NCBI RefSeq assembly: GCF_030586465.1
Contig: NZ_JAUQYP010000001.1
Location: 1,095,400-1,159,399 of the forward strand
DNA: 64,000 bases
Direction: 5' to 3'
Source: Actinotalea lenta
GTDB lineage: Bacteria; Actinomycetota; Actinomycetes; Actinomycetales; Cellulomonadaceae
The translations under genes and the position numbers were made by a program. The notes beneath the pieces are model-generated. The model worked only from the letters and a program-made list of their open reading frames with translations, was not told the DNA's origin and did no database searches. Shown piece by piece: positions 41,305 to 51,713 of the stretch (position 1 is its first letter; each line of letters opens with the position of its first letter).

Positions 41305-41330
41305 GGATTTGTTGTGTGAATGAACTTATC
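41305..41330. promoter_or_regulatory. XylR/ROK operator in the xylA-xylR gap
   Basis: GGATTTGTTGTGTGAATGAA continues to CTTATC; it aligns with the reverse complement of 42698-42725 (shared GGAT, TTGTTG, TGAAC and TATC blocks). It lies about 20 bp upstream of the xylA start. Confidence 0.65.
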
Positions 41331-41343
41331 GACCGCGGTGCGG

Positions 41344-41349
41344 TATGGT
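41344..41349 (+). promoter_or_regulatory. -10 element (TATGGT) for leaderless xylR
   Basis: TATGGT ends six bases before GTG 41356, supporting that start over the ATG at 41320, which lies inside the operator. Confidence 0.55.
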
Positions 41350-41355
41350 CAAGCG

Positions 41356-42609
41356 GTGGCCGTCGATCCGACCCCGGCGCCGCTGGCAGCGGCAGCGCGC
41401 GATCGACTGCGCATCCCCGCCCGCGCCGCGCGGCAGCAGAGCCTGCGGTCGCACAACCTCGGTCTGGTGTTCCGCGAGGTCCTCGAGGCCCCGTCACCGG
41501 TCTCGCGCGCCGATGTGGCAGCGCTGACCGGGCTCACCCGGGCCACGGTCTCGGCTCTGGTCGAGCAGCTCGTGGCGGCGCGTCTGGTGGGCGAGCTGAC
41601 CCCTGTCGCGGGCCAGCGTGCCGGACGCCCAGCCGTGCCGCTGGTGCCGGCGCGCGGGACGGTGGCCGCGGTCGGCATGGAGGTCAACGTCGACTACCTC
41701 GGCGTGTGCGCCGTGGACATGGCGGGGGAGACCCTGGTCGAGCACATCGTGCGCGACGACTTCCGGCACTCCGATCCCGAGCCGGTCCTGGACCGGCTCG
41801 CCGGGCTCGCCGCCGGGGTCGTCGACGAGCTCCAGGCGCGCGGCGTTGCGATCGTCGGGACGGCACTGGCGATCCCCGGACTGGTGGACAGCGTCACGGG
41901 ACCGCTCCGTCTGGCGCCGAACCTCGGGTGGCGCGACCTCGACGTGCTCGCAGTGGTCGCCCGCCACCCCGTGCTCGCAGCGGTACCGCCGCGACTGGGC
42001 AACGACGCGAAGCTCGCGGCGATCGCGGAGTCGCGGGCACGACGCCGTACGGGCCCGAGCAGCTTCGTCTACGTGTCGGGGGAGGTCGGCATCGGTGGCG
42101 CGATCGTGCTGGACGGCGCGATCTTCCGCGGTGTGCACGGCTGGAGCGGCGAGATCGGTCACGTCGCGGTGGGCACCGACGGCCCGCCGGACGTCGGGGG
42201 GACGCTCGAGAGCTACGCCGGCCAGGACGCCCTGATGGACGCGGCAGGGCTGCCGCGCACGGCGCCCATCTCGGAGCTGTTGGCGGGCGGCCAGACGGCG
42301 GACCGCGCCATGGATGCCGCGGCGGGCGCCCTCGGGGTCGTGCTGTCGTCGGTGGTGAACATCGTCGATGTCGATCACGTCGTCCTCGGCGGGATCTACG
42401 CCGAGCTGGCCGACCGGCTGGGCCCGGCCGTCGAGGCACAGCTGCGTGACCGGGTGATCGCCGCGTCGTGGACGGAGGTGGCCGTGGAGGCCGCCATCGC
42501 GGGCCGTTACCCGGCGATGACGGGGGGAGCGCTGTCGGTGCTCGAGGCGATCGCCGAGGACCCAGCGGAGTGGATCGGGTCCGAGGAGGACACCGCTCTC
42601 GCGCAGTGA
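41356..42609 (+). CDS. xylR: ROK-family transcriptional repressor (XylR type)
   Basis: 417-residue regulator: winged helix-turn-helix near residues 45-90 ([20 protein letters not shown]) and a ROK sugar-kinase-like domain. The usual ROK zinc motif (CxCGxxGC) is replaced by [18 protein letters not shown] with no cysteines, as in some actinobacterial XylR proteins, so catalysis or zinc binding is unlikely. Divergent from xylA; a similar operator precedes the importer genes downstream, so it probably controls both in response to xylose. Confidence 0.88.
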   Translation: MAVDPTPAPLAAAARDRLRIPARAARQQSLRSHNLGLVFREVLEAPSPVSRADVAALTGLTRATVSALVEQLVAARLVGELTPVAGQRAGRPAVPLVPARGTVAAVGMEVNVDYLGVCAVDMAGETLVEHIVRDDFRHSDPEPVLDRLAGLAAGVVDELQARGVAIVGTALAIPGLVDSVTGPLRLAPNLGWRDLDVLAVVARHPVLAAVPPRLGNDAKLAAIAESRARRRTGPSSFVYVSGEVGIGGAIVLDGAIFRGVHGWSGEIGHVAVGTDGPPDVGGTLESYAGQDALMDAAGLPRTAPISELLAGGQTADRAMDAAAGALGVVLSSVVNIVDVDHVVLGGIYAELADRLGPAVEAQLRDRVIAASWTEVAVEAAIAGRYPAMTGGALSVLEAIAEDPAEWIGSEEDTALAQ

Positions 42610-42697
42610 TCGCGAGCCTCCACCTCCTTGCGTTCAACTTGTGATCGAATCGTGACCCACTTCCCCCCGGAAGGACCTTGTGCACGATGTCGACGTT

Positions 42698-42725
42698 GAT
42701 ATGTTCAGTGAACCAACAAACATCC
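42698..42725. promoter_or_regulatory. Second XylR/ROK operator, upstream of the sugar importer
   Basis: Read on the minus strand, GGATGTTTGTTGGTTCACTG then AACATATC matches the site at 41305-41330. It lies 63 bp before the binding-protein ATG. Confidence 0.65.
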
Positions 42726-42788
42726 CCTCGCGGGGTGACCACGTGCGCCGCAGCGGTTGCGGTGCACACCTACCGGAAGGTGACAAAG

Positions 42789-43934
42789 ATGTCGTGGAAG
42801 TGGAAGAGGGCGGCTGCGGGTCTCGCGGCTGCCTCCCTCCTGATGACCGGCCTGGCTGCATGCTCCTCGTCGCGCACCGACGAGGGCGGCGCAGCGAGCA
42901 GCAGCGCCGCGGCCTCGGGTGACGCGACGAACCTCGCCGTGGGCATCGCGATGCCCACCCGTAGCCTCGAGCGCTGGAACAAGGACGGCGCGAACCTCGA
43001 GAAGCTCCTCAAGGACAAGGGCTACACCACCAACCTGCAGTACGCCGACAACAAGGTTGACCAGCAGATCTCGCAGATCCAGAACATGATCAACGAGGGT
43101 GACAACATCCTCGTGATCGCGTCGATCGACGGCACCGCGCTCGCGCCGATCCTGCAGACCGCTGCGGACCAGGGCATCAAGGTCATCGCGTACGACCGCC
43201 TGATCAACGGCACCCCGAACGTCGACTACTACGCGACCTTCGACAACTACATGGTCGGCCAGATGCAGGGGAAGTTCATCGAGGACGCCCTGGACCTGAA
43301 GAACCAGGCCGGCCCGTTCAACATCGAGCCCTTCGCCGGCTCGCCCGACGACAACAACGCGAAGTTCTTCTTCGCCGGTGCGTGGGACGTCCTGCTCCCG
43401 TACGTCCAGAAGGGCGTGCTGAAGGTCCCGTCCGGCAAGTCGCCGGCCAGTGACGACGAGTGGCAGTCCATCGGTATCCCCGGATGGGCCTCCGACTCCG
43501 CGCAGAACGAGATGACCACCCGGCTGAACTCCTTCTACGCCGGTGGCACCAAGCTCGACGCCGTGCTGTCCCCGAACGACTCCCTCGCGCTGGGCATCGC
43601 CCAGGCCCTCGAGGGTGCCGGCTACAAGCCGGGCCCGGACTACCCGGTGCTGACCGGCCAGGACGGCGACAAGGCGAACGTGCTGAACATCCTCGCCGGC
43701 AAGCAGTCGATGACGGTCTGGAAGGACACCCGTGAGCTCGCCAAGCGGGTCGCCACCATGGTCGACGAGATCGCGACCGGCGCCGACGTCGAGGTGAACG
43801 ACACCTCGACCTACAACAACGGGATCAAGGTCGTCCCGACCTACCTGATCTCGCCGGTCGTCGTGACCAAGGACAACGTGCAGGACACGCTGGTCGCGTC
43901 CGGCTTCTACTCCGCGAGCGACCTCGGTCTCTGA
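42789..43934 (+). CDS. chvE: Monosaccharide-binding lipoprotein (ChvE/XylF type)
   Basis: 381-residue ribose/xylose-family (type I) binding protein. Lipoprotein signal with lipobox GLAAC, Ser/Ala linker, then VGIAMPTRSLERWNKDGANL, the N-terminal signature of ChvE/XylF proteins. ATG 42789 has GGAAGG upstream. With the next two genes it forms a ChvE-GguA-GguB-like importer; xylose is the likely ligand given the XylR-type operator, but these systems also take glucose, galactose or arabinose. Confidence 0.9.
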   Translation: MSWKWKRAAAGLAAASLLMTGLAACSSSRTDEGGAASSSAAASGDATNLAVGIAMPTRSLERWNKDGANLEKLLKDKGYTTNLQYADNKVDQQISQIQNMINEGDNILVIASIDGTALAPILQTAADQGIKVIAYDRLINGTPNVDYYATFDNYMVGQMQGKFIEDALDLKNQAGPFNIEPFAGSPDDNNAKFFFAGAWDVLLPYVQKGVLKVPSGKSPASDDEWQSIGIPGWASDSAQNEMTTRLNSFYAGGTKLDAVLSPNDSLALGIAQALEGAGYKPGPDYPVLTGQDGDKANVLNILAGKQSMTVWKDTRELAKRVATMVDEIATGADVEVNDTSTYNNGIKVVPTYLISPVVVTKDNVQDTLVASGFYSASDLGL

Positions 43935-43951
43935 CGGGTAGCGCGCGTCCG

Positions 43952-43983
43952 TCCTGCCCGGTGGCACCCGCCACCGGGCAGGA
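43952..43983 (+). other. Stem-loop between binding-protein and ATPase genes
   Basis: A perfect 13-bp stem (43952-43964 with 43971-43983) and 6-base loop lies 17 bp after the binding-protein stop; it probably raises binding-protein mRNA over the membrane subunits. Confidence 0.75.
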
Positions 43984-44034
43984 TGGTGCGGCGCCGCGAA
44001 CCATCCCCCGAGTCCCGCGACCGAGGAGAAGCAC

Positions 44035-45630
44035 ATGTCGTACACGACGACGCCCTACAGCGCGCAGCCGAGCGCACCGCACGCTGAGACGATCCTTGAG
44101 ATGCGCTCGATCACCAAGACGTTCCCCGGCGTCATCGCGCTGCAGGACGTGAACCTCGCGGTCCGCAAGGGTGAGATCCACGCGATCTGCGGGGAGAACG
44201 GCGCCGGGAAGTCGACGCTGATGAAGGTGCTGTCCGGGGTCTACCCGCACGGCACCTACGACGGCTCGATCGTGTTCGAGGGCAGCCCGGTGCAGTTCCG
44301 CAACATCCGGGACTCCGAGCACCACGGCATCGTGATCATCCACCAGGAGCTCGCCCTGAGCCCGTACCTGTCGATCGCGGAGAACCTCTTCCTCGGCAAC
44401 GAGCGGTCCAGCCGGGGTGTGATCGACTGGAACAAGACCAACGCCGAGGCGACCAAGCTGCTCGCCCAGGTGGGCCTGAAGGACAGCCCCGAGACCCGGA
44501 TCTACGACATCGGCGTCGGCAAGCAGCAGCTGGTCGAGATCGCCAAGGCGCTGAGCAAGGACGTCAAGCTGCTCATCCTCGACGAGCCGACCGCCGCGCT
44601 GAACGACGAGGACAGCGCCCACCTGCTCGGCCTCATCGAGACGCTGCGCCAGCGTGGCATCACGTCGATCATCATCAGCCACAAGCTCGCCGAGATCATC
44701 CGGATCGCCGACCGGACGACCGTCATCCGCGACGGGCGGACGATCAAGACCCTGGACATGAAGGCCGACGCGGTGACCGAGGAGGTCCTCATCCGGTCCA
44801 TGGTCGGCCGCGAGATGGGCAGCCGTTTCCCCACCCGCACGCCGAACATCGGCAGCGAGGTGCTGCGGGTCGAGGACTGGACCGTCCACCACCCGATCCA
44901 GCAGGACCGCAAGGTCGTCGACAACGCGTCGATCACCGTGCGACGGGGCGAGGTCGTGGGCCTGGCCGGCCTGATGGGCGCCGGGCGCACCGAGTTCGCG
45001 ATGAGCGTCTTCGGCCGTGCCTACGGCACCAGGATCACGGGTCGTGTGATCAAGGACGGCAAGGACGTCACGCCGCACTCGGTCGGCGCCGCGATCGACG
45101 TGGGCATCGCGTACGCGACCGAGGACCGCAAGCGCTACGGGCTCAACCTGCTCACCGACATCAAGCGGAACATCGCCTCGGCGTCGCTCAAGAAGGTCTC
45201 CAAGTACGGCGTCGTCGACGGTGGTGCCGAGGCCAAGGTGGCCGAGCGGTACCGCACCGAGATGAACATCAAGGCGCCCAACGTGGACGTCGTCACCGGC
45301 AACCTGTCCGGCGGCAACCAGCAGAAGGTCGTCCTGAGCAAGTGGATCTACACCGACGCGGACGTGCTCATCCTCGACGAGCCGACGCGAGGCATCGACG
45401 TCGGTGCGAAGTACGAGATCTACACGATCATCAACGACCTGGCCAGCGCGGGTAAGGCCATCATCATGATCTCCTCGGAGCTTCCCGAGCTGCTGGGGAT
45501 GTGCGACCGGATCTACGCGATCAGCGAGGGCCGGGTGACCGGCGAGGTGCTTCGCGAGGACGCGAACGAGGAGACGCTCATGCGTTACATGACCATGGAG
45601 AACGACACGGACCAGGAGGTGGCCCGGTGA
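44035..45630 (+). CDS. gguA: Sugar ABC transporter ATP-binding protein (GguA/MmsA type, double ATPase)
   Basis: 531 residues with two fused ABC domains. The first has Walker [10 protein letters not shown] and Walker [12 protein letters not shown]; the second has the degenerate Walker [10 protein letters not shown] normal for this class, signature LSGGNQQK and Walker [13 protein letters not shown]. It energises uptake through GguB. The stop overlaps the gguB GTG. Confidence 0.94.
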   Translation: MSYTTTPYSAQPSAPHAETILEMRSITKTFPGVIALQDVNLAVRKGEIHAICGENGAGKSTLMKVLSGVYPHGTYDGSIVFEGSPVQFRNIRDSEHHGIVIIHQELALSPYLSIAENLFLGNERSSRGVIDWNKTNAEATKLLAQVGLKDSPETRIYDIGVGKQQLVEIAKALSKDVKLLILDEPTAALNDEDSAHLLGLIETLRQRGITSIIISHKLAEIIRIADRTTVIRDGRTIKTLDMKADAVTEEVLIRSMVGREMGSRFPTRTPNIGSEVLRVEDWTVHHPIQQDRKVVDNASITVRRGEVVGLAGLMGAGRTEFAMSVFGRAYGTRITGRVIKDGKDVTPHSVGAAIDVGIAYATEDRKRYGLNLLTDIKRNIASASLKKVSKYGVVDGGAEAKVAERYRTEMNIKAPNVDVVTGNLSGGNQQKVVLSKWIYTDADVLILDEPTRGIDVGAKYEIYTIINDLASAGKAIIMISSELPELLGMCDRIYAISEGRVTGEVLREDANEETLMRYMTMENDTDQEVAR

Positions 45631-46802
45631 GCGCGGTGAAGCAGATGCTGGGCGGCAACATCCGTCAGTACGGCATCGTCGGCGCGCTGTTCGCCATCGT
45701 GCTGATCTTCCAGTTCCTCACGGACGGCAAGCTGCTGCTGCCGAACAACGTGGCGAGCCTGATCCAGCAGAACGCCTACGTGATGATCCTCGCGGCGGGC
45801 ATGGTGATCGTCATCATCGCCGGGCACATCGACCTGTCGGTCGGCTCGATCGTCGGGTTCATCGGCGGCGTGGTGGCGATCATGATGCAGCACTGGGGCT
45901 GGCCGTGGTGGCTCGCGATCCTCGCGGGGCTCGCGCTGGGTGCCGTGGTCGGCACCTGGCAGGGCTTCTGGGTCGCCTACGTCGGGGTCCCGGCGTTCAT
46001 CGTGACCCTGGCAGGATGGCTCGCCTTCCGCGGCCTGGCGATCCTGCTGGTCGGGGTCACTGTGTCGATCGGCACGCAGCCGCAGTTCGTGGCGATCTCG
46101 AACGGCTCGATCGCCAACTTCCTCGGCTACATCGACAACCGGGACGTCGTGACCCTGGTGATCGGTGCCCTCGTCATCGCCCTGATGGTGTTCAGCCAGC
46201 TGCGTTCGCGCCGGATCATGCAGAGCCACGGCCTCGCCGTGGAGCCCGCCGTCGCGGTGTGGGCCCGCCTGGCGGTGCTCACCGTCCTCGTGGCGTTCTT
46301 CGCCTGGACCCTGGCGGGCAGCCGCGGCGGCACCCCGATCGTGCTCATCATCGTGGGCATCGTGATCGTCACCTACTCGTTCGTCACACGCCGCACGGTC
46401 TTCGGCCGCAACGTGTACGCGATGGGCGGCAACCTGCAGGGCGCGATGCTGTCCGGCGTCGACACCAAGAAGATGAACTTCTTCATCTTCGTCAACATCG
46501 GCTTCCTCGCCTCGATCGCCGCGGTCGTCACGACCTCGAAGGCCGGTGCCGCGGTCGGCAGCGCCGGCAACCTGTACGAGCTCGACGCGATCGCCGCGTG
46601 CTTCATCGGTGGCACCTCGGTGTCCGGCGGCATCGGCCGGATCTCCGGTGTGATGGTCGGTGCGCTCATCATGGGCGTGCTGAACATCGGCCTGTCGATC
46701 CTGCAGGTCGACCCGGCCTGGCAGCAGGTCCTCAAGGGCCTCGTGCTGCTGCTGGCCGTCGCGTTCGACCTGAACGCGAAGCGGCGCGCCGGCACCCGCT
46801 GA
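45627..46802 (+). CDS. gguB: Sugar ABC transporter permease (GguB/MmsB type)
   Basis: 391-residue membrane protein with about ten helices; [13 protein letters not shown] and the C-terminal [34 protein letters not shown]-type region (first half visible as [13 protein letters not shown]) are the branched-chain/ribose permease signature. GTG 45627 overlaps the gguA stop (GTGA). A double stem-loop terminator follows. Confidence 0.93.
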   Translation: MSAVKQMLGGNIRQYGIVGALFAIVLIFQFLTDGKLLLPNNVASLIQQNAYVMILAAGMVIVIIAGHIDLSVGSIVGFIGGVVAIMMQHWGWPWWLAILAGLALGAVVGTWQGFWVAYVGVPAFIVTLAGWLAFRGLAILLVGVTVSIGTQPQFVAISNGSIANFLGYIDNRDVVTLVIGALVIALMVFSQLRSRRIMQSHGLAVEPAVAVWARLAVLTVLVAFFAWTLAGSRGGTPIVLIIVGIVIVTYSFVTRRTVFGRNVYAMGGNLQGAMLSGVDTKKMNFFIFVNIGFLASIAAVVTTSKAGAAVGSAGNLYELDAIAACFIGGTSVSGGIGRISGVMVGALIMGVLNIGLSILQVDPAWQQVLKGLVLLLAVAFDLNAKRRAGTR

Positions 46803-46810
46803 ACCGCGGG

Positions 46811-46865
46811 CGCTCGTGCCACGAGCGTCGACGGCCCCGGGCACCCTCACGGTGTCCGGGGCCGT
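46811..46865 (+). terminator. Tandem stem-loop terminator after gguB
   Basis: A 7-bp hairpin (46811-46827) is followed by a 15-bp stem with one G-U pair (46831-46845 with 46851-46865) and a 5-base loop. Confidence 0.8.
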
Positions 46866-46900
46866 TCTCGTCCGAGGTGCCCCCGGCCGCCCGGGTGTGG

Positions 46901-46906
46901 TCAGAT
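46901..46906 (+). promoter_or_regulatory. -10-like element (TCAGAT) for the lactonase gene
   Basis: TCAGAT ends six bases before the GTG at 46913, the same geometry as other leaderless genes in the window, though the hexamer is weaker. Confidence 0.4.
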
Positions 46907-46912
46907 CGCTGC

Positions 46913-47980
46913 GTGCCAGCTGCGACCGGACCCCAGCCCGATGACCGCCCCGCCCCCGCGCTGCGCGCCTGGGTCGGGACCTACCCCGCGGTGGGCGCGG
47001 GCTCGGCCGTGGACACCGGTGAAGGCATCTGGGCGGTCACCGAGGACTCGGCGGGCCGGTTCGATGCCCGCCAGGTCTCCCGCGGACCGGCGCCTTCGTT
47101 CCTGGCCCTGAGCCCCGACGGGTCGACCCTCCTCGCGGTCGGGGAGACCAGCCCCGGCATGGTCGTGCGCTACGCGGTGCAGCCGGGTGGCGGGCTGGTC
47201 GAGCGCGAACGCGTCACCTCCGGCGGCGCCGACCCGTGCCACCTCCTGGTGCATCCGTCGGGTCGGTCGGTGTACGTCTCCCAGTACGGCAGCGGGTCGC
47301 TCGCTGTCCTGCCGCTGGAGCCGGACGCGGACGAGTGGCGGTTCGCCGGTGGCATCGGGCAGGTCTTCGAGCACTCCGGGCGCGGTCCGCGCGAACGACA
47401 GGCCGGCCCGCACGTGCACTCGAGCGTGCTCCTGGGGGACTGGCTGCTCGCGCTGGACCTGGGGACCGACGAGCTTCGCCGGTACCGCGTCGCGCCGGAC
47501 GGTGCGCTGACCGTCGAGGGCGTCGCGGGTCGGCTGCCGCACGGCGCCGGCCCCCGGCATGCCGCGGTCACCTCCGAGGGCCATCTCGCCGTGACCGCAG
47601 AGCTCGACGCACACCTGTACCTGCTGCGGTGGGACGCCGAGGCCGGCGTCGTCGAGCCGCTGGACCGCATCGCGCTCGGCGAGCCCGGCGCCGCGCTGCC
47701 GGCCCACGTGGTCGCCCACGGCGACCGGCTCGTGGTCGGCGTGCGCGGTCCGGACGAGGTGGTGACGGTCCGGGCGGCGGGCGGCCGGCTGGCCGAGGTC
47801 GGGCGCCGCGTCGTAGCGACGTGGCCGCGCCACCACGCCCTGCTGGGCGACAGGTTGCTCGTCGCGGGCGAGCGCGCGCACCGGGTCGACGTCCACCTCC
47901 AGGGGCGTGACGGCACGGACTCGGGCGAGGCTGTGCAGGCGCTCACCATCCCGTCACCCGCATGCGTGCTGGCGGTCTGA
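46913..47980 (+). CDS. Lactonase family beta-propeller protein (6-phosphogluconolactonase-like)
   Basis: 355-residue seven-bladed propeller: LALSPDGSTLLAVGE, HLLVHPSGRSVYVSQYGSGS and AGPHVHSSVLLGD are typical repeats. Family members hydrolyse sugar lactones such as 6-phosphogluconolactone; here, next to a xylose importer, a pentonolactone is also conceivable. GTG 46913 is chosen from the -10 spacing; an in-frame GTG at 46895 is the alternative. Convergent with the GntR gene. Confidence 0.78.
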   Translation: MPAATGPQPDDRPAPALRAWVGTYPAVGAGSAVDTGEGIWAVTEDSAGRFDARQVSRGPAPSFLALSPDGSTLLAVGETSPGMVVRYAVQPGGGLVERERVTSGGADPCHLLVHPSGRSVYVSQYGSGSLAVLPLEPDADEWRFAGGIGQVFEHSGRGPRERQAGPHVHSSVLLGDWLLALDLGTDELRRYRVAPDGALTVEGVAGRLPHGAGPRHAAVTSEGHLAVTAELDAHLYLLRWDAEAGVVEPLDRIALGEPGAALPAHVVAHGDRLVVGVRGPDEVVTVRAAGGRLAEVGRRVVATWPRHHALLGDRLLVAGERAHRVDVHLQGRDGTDSGEAVQALTIPSPACVLAV

Positions 47981-48017
47981 GCCATGGCGGACGGTGGAAC
48001 GCGCCGTGCCGCCGAGG

Positions 48018-48755
48018 TCAGCCGACGAACAGCGTCGCGTCGAACGTGTAGCGCGACGCCCGGTACACGTGCCGGCCGAACTCCACGGGCGTGCCGGTCT
48101 CGTCGAACGCGGTGCCCTCGACCGTGAGCAGCGCCGCCCGGGCAGGTTCGCCGAGGAGGCGGGCCTCGGCGGCGGTCGCGCTGCGCGCCCCGATGCGCCG
48201 GTTGGCGACCCGCGGCATCACGCCGCGGGTCCGCAGACAGGCGTACAGCCCGTCCGACTCCAGCTCGACGCGGTCCGGTGCGATCGACACCGGCAGGAAG
48301 TTGCCGAGCACCGCCAGTGGCTCGCCGTCCGCGAGCCGTAGCCGGCGCGTGGCCACCACTGCCGCGCCTTCGGCGAGGTCGAGGGCCTCTGCGACCTCGG
48401 GTGATGCAGGAACGGTTCTGTGCTCCAGCACCGTGGTGGACGGGGACCGGCCCGCGCGGTTCAGGTCGTCGAACAGCGAGGTGAGGTCTGCCGGGCGGCG
48501 GATGGCGGCCGGTGCCACCCGAGTGCCGGCGCCGCGCCGCCGGACGAGTCGCCCCTTGTCGACCAGCTCGCGCAGGGCCTGGCGCGCGGTGGGTCGGGAG
48601 ATGCCCAGGCGGGCGGCCAACGAGACCTCGTTCTCCAGAAGGGCCCCGGAGGGAAGCCGCCCGTCGTCGATCGCGGCCTGGATGGCCTGAGCGACCTGGT
48701 GGTAGAGCGGTACGGGGCTCGACCTGTCGAGCTCGACGCGCAACGGCTGCGGCAC
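48018..48755 (-). CDS. GntR-family regulator, HutC/UTRA type
   Basis: 245 residues: N-terminal winged helix LYHQVAQAIQAAIDDGRLPS with SRPTARQALRELVDKG, then a UTRA ligand-binding domain. The GTG has GGAGGAG upstream. Such proteins often sense amino-sugar phosphates or sugar acids. Target unknown: mshA is divergent with a 130-bp gap and the lactonase is convergent. Confidence 0.87.
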   Translation of the reverse strand: MPQPLRVELDRSSPVPLYHQVAQAIQAAIDDGRLPSGALLENEVSLAARLGISRPTARQALRELVDKGRLVRRRGAGTRVAPAAIRRPADLTSLFDDLNRAGRSPSTTVLEHRTVPASPEVAEALDLAEGAAVVATRRLRLADGEPLAVLGNFLPVSIAPDRVELESDGLYACLRTRGVMPRVANRRIGARSATAAEARLLGEPARAALLTVEGTAFDETGTPVEFGRHVYRASRYTFDATLFVG

Positions 48756-48885
48756 AGCTCCTCCAGGGGGGTACCCGGCGTCGAGGTGGGCGGCGTCACG
48801 CTAGCACTGTCCGCAGCGTGGCCCGTGCGGCGGCATCGCGCCCGACGCACCACAATGGTGCGGCGGTCGAGGAAGGGATGAGGGC

Positions 48886-50184
48886 ATGGTCCGGCGGGTT
48901 GCGATGCTGTCGGTGCACACGTCGCCGCTCGACCAGCCCGGCACCGGTGACGCCGGCGGGATGAACGTCTACGTCGCGGGCCTCGCGACAGCCCTGGCCG
49001 CGCAGGGCACCTGCGTCGAGGTCTTCACGCGCGCCACCTCCCCGCGCCAGCCCGCGTGCGTCGAGCTCGCGGACGGGGTGCTCGTGCGGCACGTGCCCGC
49101 GGGACCGCTCCACGGCCTGGGCAAGGACGACCTGCCGGGCCAGCTCTGTGCGTTCACGGCCGGTGTGCTGCGGTGGGCGGCCGCTCGACGCCCCGGCTGG
49201 TTCGACGCCGTGCACGCGCACTACTGGTTGTCCGGACAGGTCGGCTGGCTGCTCGCCGAGCGCTGGGACGTGCCCCTCGTGCACACCATGCACACCATGG
49301 CGAAGGTGAAGAACGCTGCCCTCGGGCCGGACGACCGGCCTGAACCTGCGGGCCGCGTGATCGGGGAGGAGCAGGTGGTAGCGGCGGCCGACGCCCTGGT
49401 GGCCAGCACCGCGGAGGAGGCGACGGACCTGGTCGACCTGTACGACGCCGACCCCGACCGGGTGCACGTCGTGGCACCTGGCGTCGACCTCGAGGTCTTC
49501 CACCCCGGCACCGAGGCCACCGACGCGCGTGCGCTCGCCGCCGCCCAGGCCGCGGCCCGGGCGGAGCTCGGCGTGCCGCGGGGGGAGCAGGTCGTGCTGT
49601 TCGCCGGCCGGGTGCAGCCGCTCAAGGGCCCGGACGTCCTGGTCCGGATGCTCGCCGAGCTGCGGCGCGCCGGGCGGTGCGTCCCCGTGCTGTGGGTCAT
49701 CGGCGGCCCGAGCGGGGACCCGGAGGCACTGCACCGGCTCGCCCGGTACGCGGCGGAGCTCGGCGTGGGCGACCGGGTCCGCTTCGGGCCGCCCGTGCCC
49801 CAGGAGCAGCTGGCCCGGTGGTTCCGCGCCGCGGACCTGGTGGCGATGCCCTCCAGGTCCGAGTCGTTCGGGCTGGTCGCGGCGGAGGCGCAGGCATGCG
49901 GCACGCCGGTGGTCGCCACGGGTGTCGGCGGCCTGCGGACCGCGGTCGCCGACGGGGTGGGCGGCGTGCTGGTGCGCGGGCACGACCCGCTGCTGTGGGC
50001 CGACGCCGTGGGTGGCCTGCTGGCCGACGCCCAGCGGCGTGCTGAGCTCGCAGCCGGGGCCCGCCGGCACGCTCTGCGGATGGGCTGGGACGCCGCCGCG
50101 GAGGCGATGGCGAAGGTCTACGCCCTGGCCGCCCAGTGCCGGGGCGCGGGGCCCGAGGTCCCGTCGGCCTCCGCGGCCCGATGA
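48886..50184 (+). CDS. mshA: D-inositol-3-phosphate glycosyltransferase (mycothiol synthesis)
   Basis: GT4-family enzyme transferring GlcNAc to 1L-myo-inositol 1-phosphate, the first step to mycothiol, the thiol buffer of actinobacteria. 432 residues. [19 protein letters not shown] binds the acceptor, [11 protein letters not shown] and the C-terminal [24 protein letters not shown] (visible core [11 protein letters not shown]) bind UDP-GlcNAc. gpmA and senX3-regX3 follow, as in Mycobacterium. Confidence 0.95.
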   Translation: MVRRVAMLSVHTSPLDQPGTGDAGGMNVYVAGLATALAAQGTCVEVFTRATSPRQPACVELADGVLVRHVPAGPLHGLGKDDLPGQLCAFTAGVLRWAAARRPGWFDAVHAHYWLSGQVGWLLAERWDVPLVHTMHTMAKVKNAALGPDDRPEPAGRVIGEEQVVAAADALVASTAEEATDLVDLYDADPDRVHVVAPGVDLEVFHPGTEATDARALAAAQAAARAELGVPRGEQVVLFAGRVQPLKGPDVLVRMLAELRRAGRCVPVLWVIGGPSGDPEALHRLARYAAELGVGDRVRFGPPVPQEQLARWFRAADLVAMPSRSESFGLVAAEAQACGTPVVATGVGGLRTAVADGVGGVLVRGHDPLLWADAVGGLLADAQRRAELAAGARRHALRMGWDAAAEAMAKVYALAAQCRGAGPEVPSASAAR

Positions 50185-50198
50185 GGCAGGATGGTCCC

Positions 50199-50939
50199 AT
50201 GACCTACACCCTGGTGCTCCTCCGCCACGGCGAGAGCGAGTGGAACGCGAAGAACCTGTTCACCGGCTGGGTGGACGTCCCCCTGTCCGCCAAGGGCGTC
50301 GAGGAGGCGACCCGTGGTGGGACGTTGCTGACCGACGCGGGTGTGCTGCCCGACGTGGTGCACACCTCGCTGCTGCGGCGCGCGATCACGACCGCCAACC
50401 TCGCGCTGGACACCGCGGACCGGCACTGGATCCCGGTCAAGCGCAGCTGGCGGCTCAACGAGCGGCACTACGGTGCGCTGCAGGGCAAGGACAAGAAGCA
50501 GACGCTCGAGGAGTTCGGCGAGGAGCAGTTCATGCTCTGGCGTCGTTCCTACGACGTGCCCCCGCCCGCGATCGAGGCAGGCGCCGAGTTCTCCCAGGAC
50601 TCCGACCCGCGCTACGCCGGCGAGCCCATCCCGGCCTCGGAGTGCCTCAAGGACGTCCTCGAGCGCGCCCTGCCGTACTGGGAGTCGGACATCGTGCCGG
50701 ACCTCAAGGCCGGCAAGACCGTGCTGGTCGCAGCGCACGGCAACTCGATCCGGGCGATCGTGAAGTACCTGGACGACATCAGTGACGCGGACATCGCCGG
50801 CTTGAACATCCCGACCGGTATCCCGCTGCTGTACGAGCTCGACGAGACCACGCTCAAGCCCGTCACGCGCGGCGGGACCTACCTGGACCCCGACGCCGCC
50901 GCCGAGGCGATCAAGGCGGTCGCGAACCAGGGTCGCTGA
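50199..50939 (+). CDS. gpmA: 2,3-bisphosphoglycerate-dependent phosphoglycerate mutase
   Basis: Glycolytic interconversion of 3- and 2-phosphoglycerate. 246 residues. [10 protein letters not shown] carries the phosphohistidine, [12 protein letters not shown] and [10 protein letters not shown] complete the site. I start at ATG 50199 ([11 protein letters not shown]); an in-frame ATG at 50181 overlapping the mshA stop would add six residues. Confidence 0.97.
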   Translation: MTYTLVLLRHGESEWNAKNLFTGWVDVPLSAKGVEEATRGGTLLTDAGVLPDVVHTSLLRRAITTANLALDTADRHWIPVKRSWRLNERHYGALQGKDKKQTLEEFGEEQFMLWRRSYDVPPPAIEAGAEFSQDSDPRYAGEPIPASECLKDVLERALPYWESDIVPDLKAGKTVLVAAHGNSIRAIVKYLDDISDADIAGLNIPTGIPLLYELDETTLKPVTRGGTYLDPDAAAEAIKAVANQGR

Positions 50940-50961
50940 CCGCGCACGGAGCCGAGAGGAG

Positions 50962-51001
50962 CGAGGGCCCGGGGCAGCCGATCGGCTGCCCCGGGCCCTC
51001 G
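50962..51001. terminator. Perfect 40-bp palindrome, bidirectional terminator
   Basis: Fully self-complementary, with centre CGATCG, in the 78 bp between convergent gpmA and phoU. Confidence 0.85.
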
Positions 51002-51017
51002 TCCGTCCGTCTGAGGA

Positions 51018-51674
51018 TCAGTGCGCGTGGTGCTCCTCGACCTCACCGGTGACGAGGTAGACCACACGGGAGGCCACCGAGACCCCGTGGTCGCCGAACC
51101 GCTCGAAGTACCGCGCGAGCAGCGTGACGTCGACGACGGCCTGCGCCGTCATCGCCGCCGACCCGCTGGTGGTCAGCGTGAACGTCTGGGCCAGGAGGTC
51201 GTCGAGGGTGTCGTCGTCGGACTCGATCTCGGCGGCCAGGTCGAGGTCCAGGTTCTCGATCACGGTGGTGACCTTGCGGGCCACGTCGACCGCAGCGTGG
51301 TGCATCGCCGTGAACGTGGGTTCCACCTCGGCGGGCAGCGCCGCTGCGGGGTATCGCAGCCGCGCGAGCTCGGCGACGTGCCGCGCGAGGTCGCCCATGC
51401 GCTCGAGCGACGCGCTCATCCGCAGGCCCGCGATGATGATGCGCAGGTCGCGCGCGACGGGCTGCTGCTGGGCGATGAGCTGCACGCAGCGCTCGTCCAG
51501 GTCGCGCTCCATCGCGTCGATGGTGTGGTCGTCGGCGATGACGCCCTCCGCGAGCGCCAGGTCCTTGGTGAGCAGCGCCGTGCCGGCCGAGGAGATGGCG
51601 GTCTCGACGAGGCGGCTCATCGCGACGAGGTCTTCGCCGAGCGCGGTGAGCTCGGCGGTGAAGATGTCCCGCAT
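51018..51674 (-). CDS. phoU: Phosphate signalling protein PhoU
   Basis: 218 residues, two three-helix PhoU bundles that bind metal clusters through acidic motifs (ERDLDERCVQLIAQQQPVARD). It tunes the Pst transporter and the sensor kinase so that the Pho regulon is off in phosphate. ATG 51674 has GGAAGGGA upstream. Divergent from senX3 with PHO-box-like repeats between. Confidence 0.95.
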   Translation of the reverse strand: MRDIFTAELTALGEDLVAMSRLVETAISSAGTALLTKDLALAEGVIADDHTIDAMERDLDERCVQLIAQQQPVARDLRIIIAGLRMSASLERMGDLARHVAELARLRYPAAALPAEVEPTFTAMHHAAVDVARKVTTVIENLDLDLAAEIESDDDTLDDLLAQTFTLTTSGSAAMTAQAVVDVTLLARYFERFGDHGVSVASRVVYLVTGEVEEHHAH

Positions 51675-51713
51675 GTGTTCCCTTCCGGTCGTCGGGCCAC
51701 GTTCGCAGCACAA

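Noticed and set aside
45048-45070. GTGATCAAGGACGG resembling the dispersed GATCAAGGA element
   Set aside because: It lies inside gguA coding sequence and matches only the first nine bases; likely coincidence from Ile-Lys codons.
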